Shown: piece by piece, positions 1-6,762 of the stretch
Layout: each line of letters begins with the position of its first letter
Numbering within the stretch: the first letter of the stretch is position 1
DNA from: JBBDIX01 sp050486225
GTDB taxonomy: Bacteria; Actinomycetota; Nitriliruptoria; Nitriliruptorales; Nitriliruptoraceae
DNA length: 10,007 nucleotides
Assembly: GCA_050486225.1 (NCBI GenBank)
Contig: JBJHCV010000020.1
Location: 1 to 10,007 of the forward strand
Direction of reading: 5' to 3'
Made by a program: the position numbers and the translations under genes
The notes under the pieces: model-generated
Seen by the model: the letters and a program-made list of their open reading frames with translations, nothing else
Told to the model about the DNA's origin: nothing
Database searches by the model: none

Positions 1-37
1 TCCCCCCGCTGAGGGTGCGTGTCCCGTGACGCCCGCC

Positions 38-43
38 AGGAGG
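38..43 (+). promoter_or_regulatory. ribosome binding site for the small terminase gene
   Basis: AGGAGG sits 5 bases upstream of ATG 49. It decides in favour of that start over the upstream in-frame GTG at 19. Confidence 0.75.
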
Positions 44-48
44 TCGCG

Positions 49-459
49 ATGCTGTCGATGACCTGCCAGGTGTGCGAGACGCCGTTCGAGGCGAAGCGGG
101 CGACGGCGAAGTACTGCTCGGAGCGGTGCAAGAAGCGGAACCAGCGCGGAGGCGGCGCCGCGAAGGCGAAGGAGCGCGCGGAACCGCAGGGCTCTGATGG
201 CCTCGGGGCTACGACGACGGCGACCCTGCTGCACCTGGAAGAGGCGGGGGTGCTGCACACGCCGCTGGCCCAGGCGGCGCTGAAGCTCGCTCACCGGCTG
301 GACTACTCGAGCATGGACACCGGAGCGGGCGTCGCGTCGCTGGCGAAGCAGCTGGAGGCGACGTTGGCATCGGCGACGGCGAACGCAGAGCCGGAGGCCG
401 ACCCGATCGACGAGCTGAGGGCTGCCCGTGAGCGAAAGCGCAGCGCCGCAGCTGGCTGA
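49..459 (+). CDS. putative terminase small subunit with N-terminal zinc ribbon
   Basis: This 136-residue protein probably recognises phage DNA and delivers it to the large terminase for packaging. Residues 6-27 hold two cysteine pairs (C6, C9, C23, C27) in a short zinc-ribbon arrangement followed by a basic stretch (KKRNQR). Residues about 58-110 look alpha-helical, with the pattern seen in many actinophage small terminases (an Ala/Leu-rich segment, then LAHRLD and a LAKQLEATL-like helix). The tail is charged. ATG 49 is chosen because AGGAGG lies 5 bases upstream; an in-frame GTG at 19 would add ten residues but has a poorer ribosome site. Its 3' end overlaps the large terminase gene by 32 bases. 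The role is inferred from position and helix pattern; a generic zinc-ribbon DNA-binding protein is the alternative. Bases 1-48 have stops in all three frames by position 61, so any upstream gene ends at or before there and cannot be identified. Confidence 0.7.
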   Translation: MLSMTCQVCETPFEAKRATAKYCSERCKKRNQRGGGAAKAKERAEPQGSDGLGATTTATLLHLEEAGVLHTPLAQAALKLAHRLDYSSMDTGAGVASLAKQLEATLASATANAEPEADPIDELRAARERKRSAAAG

Positions 460-1903
460 GCCGGCCTACCTCACCCATCCGCCGTACACGCAGACGCTCG
501 GTCCCGAGGTCGCCGACCTCGCTGAGCTGGCCGGGTTCGCCCCGGACCCCGAGCAGCGGCTGGTCCTCGACCTGATCTTCGCGCTCGACTCGAAGGGGAA
601 GTCGGCAGCGTTCGAGGTCGCGACCATCGTCGCGCGCCAGAACCTCAAGACCGGCGTGTTCAAGCAGGCCGCGCTCGGGTGGCTGTTCATCACCGACCAG
701 CAGCTGATCACCTGGTCGGCGCACGAGTTCTCGACCACCAAGGAGGCGTTGCGGGACCTCGCGGTGCTGATCGAGGGGTCGCCGTACCTGTCTCGCCGGT
801 TGAAGTCGGTCCGGTACGCGAACGATGACCCGTCCATCGAGCTGATGACGGGGCAGCGGATCAAGTTCAAGGCCCGGACGCGGTCGGGTGGTCGTGGGCT
901 CACCGGTGACAAGGTGGTGCTGGACGAGGCGTTCGCGCTGACCGACGACCACATGGGGTCGCTGCTGCCGACGCTGTCGGTCGTGCCGGACCCGCAGCTG
1001 CTCTACGGCTCGTCCGGTGGCCTGTCGACGTCGTATGTACTTCGCGGCATCCGCGACCGTGGACGCGCAGGCACCTCGGACCGGCTGGCGTACGTCGAGT
1101 GGTGCGCCGAGCGGGTGGGATGTGAGAACTCCGGGTGCAGCCACGAACCCGGCTCGGACGGGTGCGCGCTGGACCGTGAGGACCTGTGGCACCAGGCGAA
1201 CCCGCTGCTCGGTCGTCCACCGCGGGCGAACGGGACGGCGCTGACGATCGAGTACCTGCGGTCGGAGCGTCAGGCGCTCCCACCGTCGGAGTTCGCTCGG
1301 GAGCGGCTGACGTGGTGGGACGACCCGACCGGCACGGACCTGTTCGGCCCGGGTGCGTGGGACGGTTGCCTGACCGACGACGACCCGTCGACTCGGACGG
1401 GGGGGCTGGCGCTGGCGGTGTCGTACGACTTGCGGTGGGCGTGCTTCGGCGGAGCCGCCGCGGATGGGGACGTCACGCATGTCCGGCCGCTCCGCCACGC
1501 GCCGGGGACCCGGTGGGTGGTCGACGCGGCAGTCGAGCTTCAGGCGCAGACGTCGCTGCCGCTGGTAGTTGACGAGCGCGGTCCGGCTGCTGACCTGATC
1601 GAGCCGCTACGTGACGGTGGGGTGCACGTCCGCACGGTGGACACGGGCGAGGTGCTCGACGCCTGCCAGCTCGTGAGGAAGCTGGTCGATGACCGGCTGC
1701 TGGCCCATCAGGGCTACGACGAGCTGAACGCCGCGGTCGGGGCGGCGGTGTGGCGTCCAGTCGGTGACCGGCAGGCGTTGGGCCGCAAGCAGTCGGACGG
1801 GGACATCTCGCCGCTTGAGGCGTGCACGTTGGCGGCGTGGGCGGCGCGGTGGCCGCAGCAGTCGGCCTACGAGGACGACGACGCAGACCTGTTGGTCGTG
1901 TGA
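428..1903 (+). CDS. terminase large subunit (ATPase and nuclease)
   Basis: This 491-residue packaging motor pumps DNA through the portal and cuts the concatemer. The ATPase half has a degenerate Walker A typical of actinophage enzymes (ARQNLKTG, 69-76), a Walker B (KVVLDEA, 162-168, with D166/E167) and a coupling motif (LYGSSGG, 192-198). The nuclease half starts near 327. It contains VVDERGPAADL (380-390, with D382) and a C-terminal DGDISPLEACTLAAWA segment (457-472, with D459). The expected first nuclease aspartate near 332 appears to be Ser in my hand alignment (AVSYDLRW), with D334 nearby. A Cys/His cluster (C226, C232, C237, H239, C246) lies between the two halves and could bind zinc. 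GTG 428 follows GAGGG by 6 bases and overlaps the preceding gene. Length is normal for the family. Confidence 0.95.
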   Translation: MSESAAPQLAEPAYLTHPPYTQTLGPEVADLAELAGFAPDPEQRLVLDLIFALDSKGKSAAFEVATIVARQNLKTGVFKQAALGWLFITDQQLITWSAHEFSTTKEALRDLAVLIEGSPYLSRRLKSVRYANDDPSIELMTGQRIKFKARTRSGGRGLTGDKVVLDEAFALTDDHMGSLLPTLSVVPDPQLLYGSSGGLSTSYVLRGIRDRGRAGTSDRLAYVEWCAERVGCENSGCSHEPGSDGCALDREDLWHQANPLLGRPPRANGTALTIEYLRSERQALPPSEFARERLTWWDDPTGTDLFGPGAWDGCLTDDDPSTRTGGLALAVSYDLRWACFGGAAADGDVTHVRPLRHAPGTRWVVDAAVELQAQTSLPLVVDERGPAADLIEPLRDGGVHVRTVDTGEVLDACQLVRKLVDDRLLAHQGYDELNAAVGAAVWRPVGDRQALGRKQSDGDISPLEACTLAAWAARWPQQSAYEDDDADLLVV

Positions 1904-1911
1904 GGAGGTCG

Positions 1912-2118
1912 ATGGTGCGTGCCTATCGTGAGCATGTCGGCCGCCGTGTGCTGGTCCGCTGTACCGACGTGACGTACCGCGGTCAGCTGGTCGGCGCCCG
2001 CCGCCGCACCCTGATCCTCGAGCAGGTCACGGCGCACGATCGTGACTCGACGCAGCCGGTCGACGGGAAGCTGCTGGTCGAGCTCGACCGGGTGCTGCAC
2101 GTCCAGGTTCCGTCGTGA
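1912..2118 (+). CDS. small LSm/SH3-like beta-barrel protein of unknown role
   Basis: This 68-residue protein is encoded between the large terminase and the portal. I do not recognise a named family. The pattern is five probable beta strands: residues 12-19 (RVLVRCTD), 20-30 with a YRGQL turn, 32-40 (RTLILEQVT), 53-60 (KLLVELDR) and 61-66 (VLHVQV). The hydrophobic-x-G-x-Leu element and final VQV strand resemble the Sm1/Sm2 layout of LSm/Hfq proteins and other small SH3 barrels. The AGGAGG at 1903-1908 overlaps the terminase stop codon. It is 3 bases from ATG 1912 and 6 bases from GTG 1915, so the start could be either. The gene ends in a GTGA overlap with the portal gene, implying coupled translation. 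Its position suggests a packaging or head role; that is inference only. Confidence 0.7.
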   Translation: MVRAYREHVGRRVLVRCTDVTYRGQLVGARRRTLILEQVTAHDRDSTQPVDGKLLVELDRVLHVQVPS

Positions 2119-4043
2119 GTCTCGTCTTCGAGTCGCTCGGGCAGCTGTCCGACCATCTCGCCGACCGTCCTGGCGTCGAGGTGGTGGACCCTGGGGTTCC
2201 GCTGGAGACGCTGGCCGGTGCCAGCCATGACCTGTGGTTGCAGCCGTCGGTGCGGAAGGTCGCGGGGTTCATCGCCCGCAACGTCGCGTCGATCCCGCTG
2301 CACGTCTACGAGCGGGTGTCGGACACGGACCGTCGTCGGGTACGTGACCACGAGTTGGCGCGTGTCGCGTCCAGTCCGGCGCCGCGGACGACGGCCTACC
2401 GGTTCTGGGAGCTGGTGTTCATCGACTGGCTGCTGCATGACCGCTGGTGTGTCATCAAGGAGCCGTCAGACGAGGGGATGCGTCTCGCTCGGGTGCCCGT
2501 CCGCCGGTTCCGGTTCGTAGCGGATGGGATCGACCGGGTGGTGGCGATCAAGCTGTGGTCGGGTGGCCGTTGGGTGGAGCACGACCCGGACGGGTTCCTG
2601 TTCGACCACGGGTACGCCCGTGTCGGCGCGAACGGCACCTCGCCGGCGGAGACGTTGAAGCAGCTGCTTGCGGAGTCGGCCGAGGCGGTGGCCTATCGGC
2701 GTGGCGTGTGGAAGAACGGCGCTCGGGTACCGGCGGTGATCGAGCGGCCGATCGGCGCGCCACCGTGGGGCAACGAAGCCAAGGGCCGGTTCAAGCAGTC
2801 GTGGCAGAACTTCGTGCGTGGCGGCGGCCGGGAGGGCGGCACCCCGATCCTCGAGGACGGGATGAAGCTGGTCGAGACGAAGGCGTTCTCGCCGCAGGAC
2901 GCGCAGGATCTTGAAGGTCGGAAACTGACCGACGTCGAGGTGGCGACGGCCTACCACATCGCCCCGGAGCTGCTGGGTATCCGTGAGGGCACGTACAGCA
3001 ACGTGGAGTCGTTCCGGCAGTCGTTGTACCGGGATGCGCTCGGTCCGTACATCACGCCGTGGGAGCAGACGCTGAACGCGATGTTGACGCCGGATCTTGC
3101 GGGCGGCCGTGACCTGTACGTCGAAGCTCATGTCGAGTCGAAGCTGCGTGGCAGCTTCGAGGAGCAGGCGCGGATCTTGTCGACCGCGACCGGCCGGCCG
3201 TGGATGGTGACGGACGAGGCGCGGGGGCGGATGAACCTGCCGGCGCTCGGTGGTGACGCTGAGCTGCTCGTGACGCCGCTGAACGTCACCGTGGGCGGCC
3301 TTGCGTCGCCGCGTGACACCGGCGACCAGAACCGCGGCACGTCGTCCCGCCGGGCGGGTGTCAAGGCGCTCGAGGACGGGCTCGGACCGGTCGACAGCGA
3401 GGTCGCCGCGTTGGTCCGTGACCTGACCGGCTACCAGCAGCAGCTCGCCGACACGCTGACCGAAGCGCTCGATGCGAAGCAAGGTCCGCCGGCGCTCGAC
3501 GTCGCGTTCGACGTCGACGAGTGGAACGGCCGCCTCGCCGCGACCGTGGGTGGCCGGCAACGGCGCGTAGCGCAAGCCGCCGCCGTCGAGGTGCTCGACC
3601 AGTGGAACCCGGACGGCGACGGCTGGTCGGCCGACGTGATGGACCCGTGGCTGAGCCGTGCAGCACAGACCAACGCCGTTCGGGCGAACCAGGGGTTCTA
3701 CGACCGGCTCGCCGCAGCGCTGATGTCGGGAGACCAGTGGCGCGAGGCGGTCCGTGACGTGCTGCTCGCAGCCGACTGGGCCGAGACGTGGGCGACCACG
3801 CTCGGGACCGAAGCGGCGTCATTCGGCCGTCAGGACGCCGCCGTGGCGTCAGGGCTCGCCACGAAGACGTGGCAGGCCACCTCGTCCGATCCGCGTGACT
3901 CGCACCAGGCGATGTCCGGCGAGACCGTCGGCATCGATGACGTGTTCTCGAACAACGCCCGCTGGCCGGGCGACTGGGTCGCCGGTGCCGATGAGGTCGT
4001 GAACTGCCGCTGCCGCCTGGACTACGGACGAGGAGACACCTGA
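2115..4043 (+). CDS. portal protein fused to MuF-type head morphogenesis domain
   Basis: This 642-residue protein is two head proteins in one chain. Residues about 1-395 are an HK97-type portal, the dodecameric ring at the DNA-entry vertex. They include the early segment VRKVAGFIARNVASIPLHVY (46-65) and the late segment LTDVEVATAYHIAPELLGI (271-289), followed by the YSNVESFRQSLYRDALGPY stretch (294-312). A Gly/Ser/Arg linker around 393-415 leads to a helical region. The C-terminal MuF/minor-head signature then covers about 583-633: TKTW, then SDPRDSH (591-597), then VVNCRCRL (628-635). MuF proteins are minor capsid components often associated with the portal. The GTG start at 2115 overlaps the previous stop (GTGA). 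The stop at 4041-4043 shares one base with the protease ATG. No toxin-like extension follows the MuF motif. Confidence 0.93.
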   Translation: MSLVFESLGQLSDHLADRPGVEVVDPGVPLETLAGASHDLWLQPSVRKVAGFIARNVASIPLHVYERVSDTDRRRVRDHELARVASSPAPRTTAYRFWELVFIDWLLHDRWCVIKEPSDEGMRLARVPVRRFRFVADGIDRVVAIKLWSGGRWVEHDPDGFLFDHGYARVGANGTSPAETLKQLLAESAEAVAYRRGVWKNGARVPAVIERPIGAPPWGNEAKGRFKQSWQNFVRGGGREGGTPILEDGMKLVETKAFSPQDAQDLEGRKLTDVEVATAYHIAPELLGIREGTYSNVESFRQSLYRDALGPYITPWEQTLNAMLTPDLAGGRDLYVEAHVESKLRGSFEEQARILSTATGRPWMVTDEARGRMNLPALGGDAELLVTPLNVTVGGLASPRDTGDQNRGTSSRRAGVKALEDGLGPVDSEVAALVRDLTGYQQQLADTLTEALDAKQGPPALDVAFDVDEWNGRLAATVGGRQRRVAQAAAVEVLDQWNPDGDGWSADVMDPWLSRAAQTNAVRANQGFYDRLAAALMSGDQWREAVRDVLLAADWAETWATTLGTEAASFGRQDAAVASGLATKTWQATSSDPRDSHQAMSGETVGIDDVFSNNARWPGDWVAGADEVVNCRCRLDYGRGDT

Positions 4044-4813
4044 TGAAGCTCAAGACGTTCTCGGGCCAGGTGAAGGCCGTCGGTGAAGCCGATGGTCTCG
4101 AGCACGGCCAGTACGAGTCGATCGTCTCCGTGTTCGGCAACAAGGACTCCGTCGGCGACGTCGTCATCCCGGGCGCCTTCGCTGAGGACCTCGCCGCCTG
4201 GAAGGCCAAGGGCGACCCGATCCCCGTGATCTGGTCGCACCAGTGGTCCGACCCGTTCGCACACATCGGCCACACCCTCGACGCCGAGGAGCGTGAGAAG
4301 GGCCTGTGGACCCTCAACCAGCTCGATGTCGACGACCTCGAAGACCCACACTCGCTGACCTCGAAGGTCTACCGGCTGCTCAAGGGTCGGCGGGTCACAC
4401 AGTTCAGCTTCGCGTACGACATCGTCGAGGGCGCCTGGGTCGAGACCGATGAAGGGTCGTTCTACGAGCTCCGCAAGCTCAAGACCCACGAGCACGGTCC
4501 GACGCTCGTCGGCGCGAACCAGGAGACCGAGCTCCTCGCCGTCAAGGCGCGCGACCTCGCCGCCCGGCTCAAGGCCGGCGACACCATCGACCTCGACCAG
4601 CTCACCGGCGCCTACGAGGCGCTCGGAGCCGTCATCGAGGCCACCAAGACGTCCGCACCGTCCGGTGCGGATCAGCCCAAGCGTGAGGCCGGCCAGCCCG
4701 ACCCCGACGCTGCCAACGACCCCGCCGCGTCGGGGACGTCCGCCGAGCAGCCGTCGAAGGTCTCGCCCGCCCAGGTCGCTGCTTGGACCACCATCAAGGA
4801 GATGCAGCCATGA
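4043..4813 (+). CDS. prohead maturation protease (HK97 family, peptidase U35/S78-like)
   Basis: This 256-residue serine protease would cleave the capsid delta domain and then itself during prohead maturation. The catalytic domain spans about 1-168. It has the SVFGNKDSVGDVVIPGAF block (29-46), the WSHQ histidine at H66 and the QFSFAYDI serine at S122; these fit the His/Ser pair of the family. Residues about 195-240 are Pro/Ala/Asp-rich and probably disordered, and the last 15 residues may form a helix. This tail may help the protease enter the prohead. AGGAGA at 4031-4036 is 6 bases before the ATG, and the start shares one base with the portal stop (TGATG). The gene ends in an ATGA overlap with the capsid gene. 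No separate scaffold gene is present, in keeping with a capsid that carries its own delta domain. Confidence 0.93.
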   Translation: MKLKTFSGQVKAVGEADGLEHGQYESIVSVFGNKDSVGDVVIPGAFAEDLAAWKAKGDPIPVIWSHQWSDPFAHIGHTLDAEEREKGLWTLNQLDVDDLEDPHSLTSKVYRLLKGRRVTQFSFAYDIVEGAWVETDEGSFYELRKLKTHEHGPTLVGANQETELLAVKARDLAARLKAGDTIDLDQLTGAYEALGAVIEATKTSAPSGADQPKREAGQPDPDAANDPAASGTSAEQPSKVSPAQVAAWTTIKEMQP

Positions 4814-6084
4814 ACCTCCGCGCGAAGCGGAAGGCGCTCCTCGACGAGGCGGCCAAGCTCGCCAAGACGGTCGAGGACGAGGGACGCGAGTTCACCGACG
4901 ACGAGGTCACCCGCATCGGGGAGATCAAGTCCGAGGTGGCCGACCTCGACGAGCGCATCAAGAAGGCCGACGCGGCTGCCAAGACGCTCGGTGACCTGTC
5001 CAAGGTCGACGACGAGGACCTGGTCGCTGACGACGTCGACGTGACCGCCGGCCTCGACCAGCCCCGCAAGGCCAAGGGCCGGTTCGGTGAGGTGTTCGTC
5101 AAGTCCCCCGAGTTCGAGCAGTTCCGCAAGGACTACCCGTCCGGGGTCGGCAACGGCTCGGTGGTCAACATCGGCCGGGTCAAGGCCGGTTCGATGGCCG
5201 AGTGGATGGCGCACCGCAAGGGTCTCACGACCCCGCAGGCGCACGTCCCGAACATCCGGATGCCGCTCGTCGACCAGATCGACCGGGACCGGCTGACGCT
5301 GCTCGACCTGATCTCGCGGGGTGAGACCGGCGGGAACTTCGAGTACTTGCAGGTCGTCGGGATCGATCGTGGCGCCGCGGTGGTGCCCGAGTCGTCCCAG
5401 CACACCGAGGGTGAGAACGAGGGCGAGTGGGACGACGCCGGCCTCAAGCCGCTGTCGAACATCCAGACCGAGCTGGCCGACGCGAAGGTGTTCACCTACG
5501 CCGACGGCTACGAGGTCACCAACCAGCTCCTGTCGGACGCGCCCGCGCTGGCGTCGTACCTGAACAACGAGCTGTCCTACTCGCTCGACAACATCATCGA
5601 GCACTACCTGCTCAACGGCACCGGTTCGAACGGGCAGCCGCTCGGTCTGCTCAGCACGACTGGTGTGCAGCAGCAGGCGTTCGACACGGACATGGTGACC
5701 ACGATCCGCAAGGGCATCACCCGTGTCACCCGCCGTGGCGGTTCGGTGACCGCGGTGCTGATGTCCCCCGAGGACGACGAGGCCTGGGACCTGCTCCAGG
5801 ACGGGCAGGGCCGCTACTACGGCCAGGGCCCGTTCGGGTCCGGTCCCGGCACCGCATGGGGCCGCCCCCGCGCCGTGTCGGAGCGGCTCCAGCCGGGCCA
5901 GGTGATCCTGGGCGACTTCCGCCAGATCGCGCTGCTCGACCGTGAGGGGCTGTCGATCCAGGCGTTCAACCAGCACAAGGACTACGCGCAAAGGAACTTG
6001 ACGTACGTTCGAGCCGAACTCCGGGCCGCCCAGGTCATCTGGCGTCCGAACCGGCTCGTCGTCGCTGACGTCGCCGGGTCCTGA
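4810..6084 (+). CDS. major capsid protein, HK97 fold with N-terminal delta domain
   Basis: This 424-residue protein is the shell subunit. Residues 1-60 are a charged coiled-coil (LRAKRKALLDEAAKL through VADLDERIKKADAAAKTL). Together with the acidic stretch 61-80, this is the likely scaffolding delta domain, removed by the upstream protease; the cut probably falls in about 80-125, and the exact site is not visible. The HK97 core follows. The E-loop region is around 160-215, rich in Gly, Glu and Asp. A spine helix lies near 240-268, then NGTGSNGQPLGLL (269-281), a hallmark of the family. The last strand region (about 392-420) has RNLTYVRAELRAAQVIWRPN. ATG 4810 is chosen for AAGGAG 8 bases upstream and the ATGA overlap with the protease stop. 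An in-frame ATG at 4783 lies deep inside the protease gene and is less likely. Confidence 0.95.
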   Translation: MNLRAKRKALLDEAAKLAKTVEDEGREFTDDEVTRIGEIKSEVADLDERIKKADAAAKTLGDLSKVDDEDLVADDVDVTAGLDQPRKAKGRFGEVFVKSPEFEQFRKDYPSGVGNGSVVNIGRVKAGSMAEWMAHRKGLTTPQAHVPNIRMPLVDQIDRDRLTLLDLISRGETGGNFEYLQVVGIDRGAAVVPESSQHTEGENEGEWDDAGLKPLSNIQTELADAKVFTYADGYEVTNQLLSDAPALASYLNNELSYSLDNIIEHYLLNGTGSNGQPLGLLSTTGVQQQAFDTDMVTTIRKGITRVTRRGGSVTAVLMSPEDDEAWDLLQDGQGRYYGQGPFGSGPGTAWGRPRAVSERLQPGQVILGDFRQIALLDREGLSIQAFNQHKDYAQRNLTYVRAELRAAQVIWRPNRLVVADVAGS

Positions 6085-6092
6085 CCCGCTCG

Positions 6093-6134
6093 GCCTCCGG
6101 GGCTTCCGGCCCAACCGCGTGAAGCCCCGGAGGC
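6093..6134 (+). terminator. perfect 14-bp inverted repeat after the capsid gene (terminator or attenuator-like hairpin)
   Basis: The left arm gcctccggggcttc (6093-6106) and right arm gaagccccggaggc (6121-6134) are exact reverse complements around a 14-base loop. The stem starts 8 bases after the capsid stop. No U-run follows, so it is not a textbook intrinsic terminator, although GC-rich actinobacterial hairpins often lack one. The right arm includes the GGAGG used by the next gene, so the folded RNA would hide that ribosome site. It may reduce read-through, stabilise the capsid mRNA 3' end, or hold down glycosyltransferase translation. Confidence 0.7.
6129..6133 (+). promoter_or_regulatory. 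ribosome binding site of the first glycosyltransferase, inside the hairpin
   Basis: GGAGG lies 5 bases before ATG 6139. All five bases are paired in the right arm of the inverted repeat, so access by ribosomes would depend on that stem being open. Confidence 0.65.
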
Positions 6135-6138
6135 ACGC

Positions 6139-6762
6139 ATGAACCGCACGTTCCACCGCGTCTGGATCGGCCCGGCCGAACCGCCCTACGACTTCGCCCC
6201 GTCGTGGCTCGACCTGAACCCCGGCTGGACACTCACGACGTGGACCGACAGCGACCTCGGTTGGATCGTCAACCGGCCGCTGTTCGACCGTGCGGCCGAG
6301 TTCTGCCCGCCGTGGTATGTGACCCGGCTGCAAGCTGACATCGCCTGCTTCGAGATCCTGGCTGAGCATGGCGGCGTCTATCTCGACTTCGACATGGAAG
6401 CTCTCGCACCGCTCGAACCCCACCTTCCTGGGAAAGCATGGTCGGTGTGGGAACGCCCCGGCGTGGTCAACAAGGGCATCTGCGGAGCCCCAGAACGGCT
6501 GGACCCGTTCTGGACGAAGATGGTCGACGGCATCCCCGACCGGCTCGACCGGTACAAGGGGCGCCCAACCAACGAGTCGTCCGGCCCTTGGTACGTGACC
6601 TGGATGCGTGACCGGTTCCCGGACCTGCTCGAGGTGCTACCGACCCGGATGTTCTACCCGTACGGCTACCGCGACCTCATCGAGGGCGCTCCGCCAGACT
6701 TCGACCGTGACGGGGTCGTTGCTCATCATCTGTGGGCCGGAAGGCCGGAGGTCCGCAGTTGA
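6139..6762 (+). CDS. GT32-like glycosyltransferase with DXD motif
   Basis: This 207-residue protein resembles the DXD sugar-binding glycosyltransferases (Gly_transf_sug/GT32 type), which transfer a sugar from a nucleotide donor using a metal bound by the DXD. The N-terminus has the family's H-x-x-W-I-G opening (HRVWIG, 6-11) and a SWLDLNPGW segment (22-30). YVTRLQADIACFEILAEHGG (60-79) leads into VYLDFDME, with D83-F-D85 as the metal site. A late HHLW (about residues 199-202) resembles the conserved C-terminal histidine region. No signal peptide or membrane segment is visible, so it should act in the cytoplasm. It is compact, close to the minimal catalytic domain. It overlaps the next gene by 4 bases (TTGA). 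Donor and acceptor are unknown; because it lies between capsid and neck genes, I infer a virion protein as acceptor. Confidence 0.88.
   Translation: MNRTFHRVWIGPAEPPYDFAPSWLDLNPGWTLTTWTDSDLGWIVNRPLFDRAAEFCPPWYVTRLQADIACFEILAEHGGVYLDFDMEALAPLEPHLPGKAWSVWERPGVVNKGICGAPERLDPFWTKMVDGIPDRLDRYKGRPTNESSGPWYVTWMRDRFPDLLEVLPTRMFYPYGYRDLIEGAPPDFDRDGVVAHHLWAGRPEVRS
6747..6751 (+). promoter_or_regulatory. ribosome binding site that sets the TTG start of the second glycosyltransferase
   Basis: GGAGG is 7 bases upstream of TTG 6759, whose TTGA overlaps the previous stop. The upstream in-frame GTG at 6732 has no comparable site and would add nine residues that do not fit the glycosyltransferase fold. Confidence 0.7.

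Noticed and set aside
1..48. End of an upstream gene, such as an HNH nuclease often found before terminases
   Set aside because: Stops occur in the three plus frames at 10-12, 27-29 and 59-61, and too few codons are visible to identify anything.
209..1498. Minus-strand open frame of 429 codons opposite the terminase genes
   Set aside because: It is an antisense shadow of the large terminase with Arg/Pro-rich low-complexity content and no motif. The plus strand has clear Walker and nuclease motifs.
3200..4043. Toxin domain attached to MuF
   Set aside because: Some MuF proteins carry C-terminal polymorphic toxins, but here the chain ends nine residues after the NCRC motif, leaving no room for one.
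4672..6423. Long minus-strand open frame of 583 codons opposite the capsid gene
   Set aside because: It lies opposite well-supported protease and capsid genes, has no recognisable domain, is Arg/Val/Leu-rich as expected of a GC-rich antisense frame, and spans three gene boundaries.
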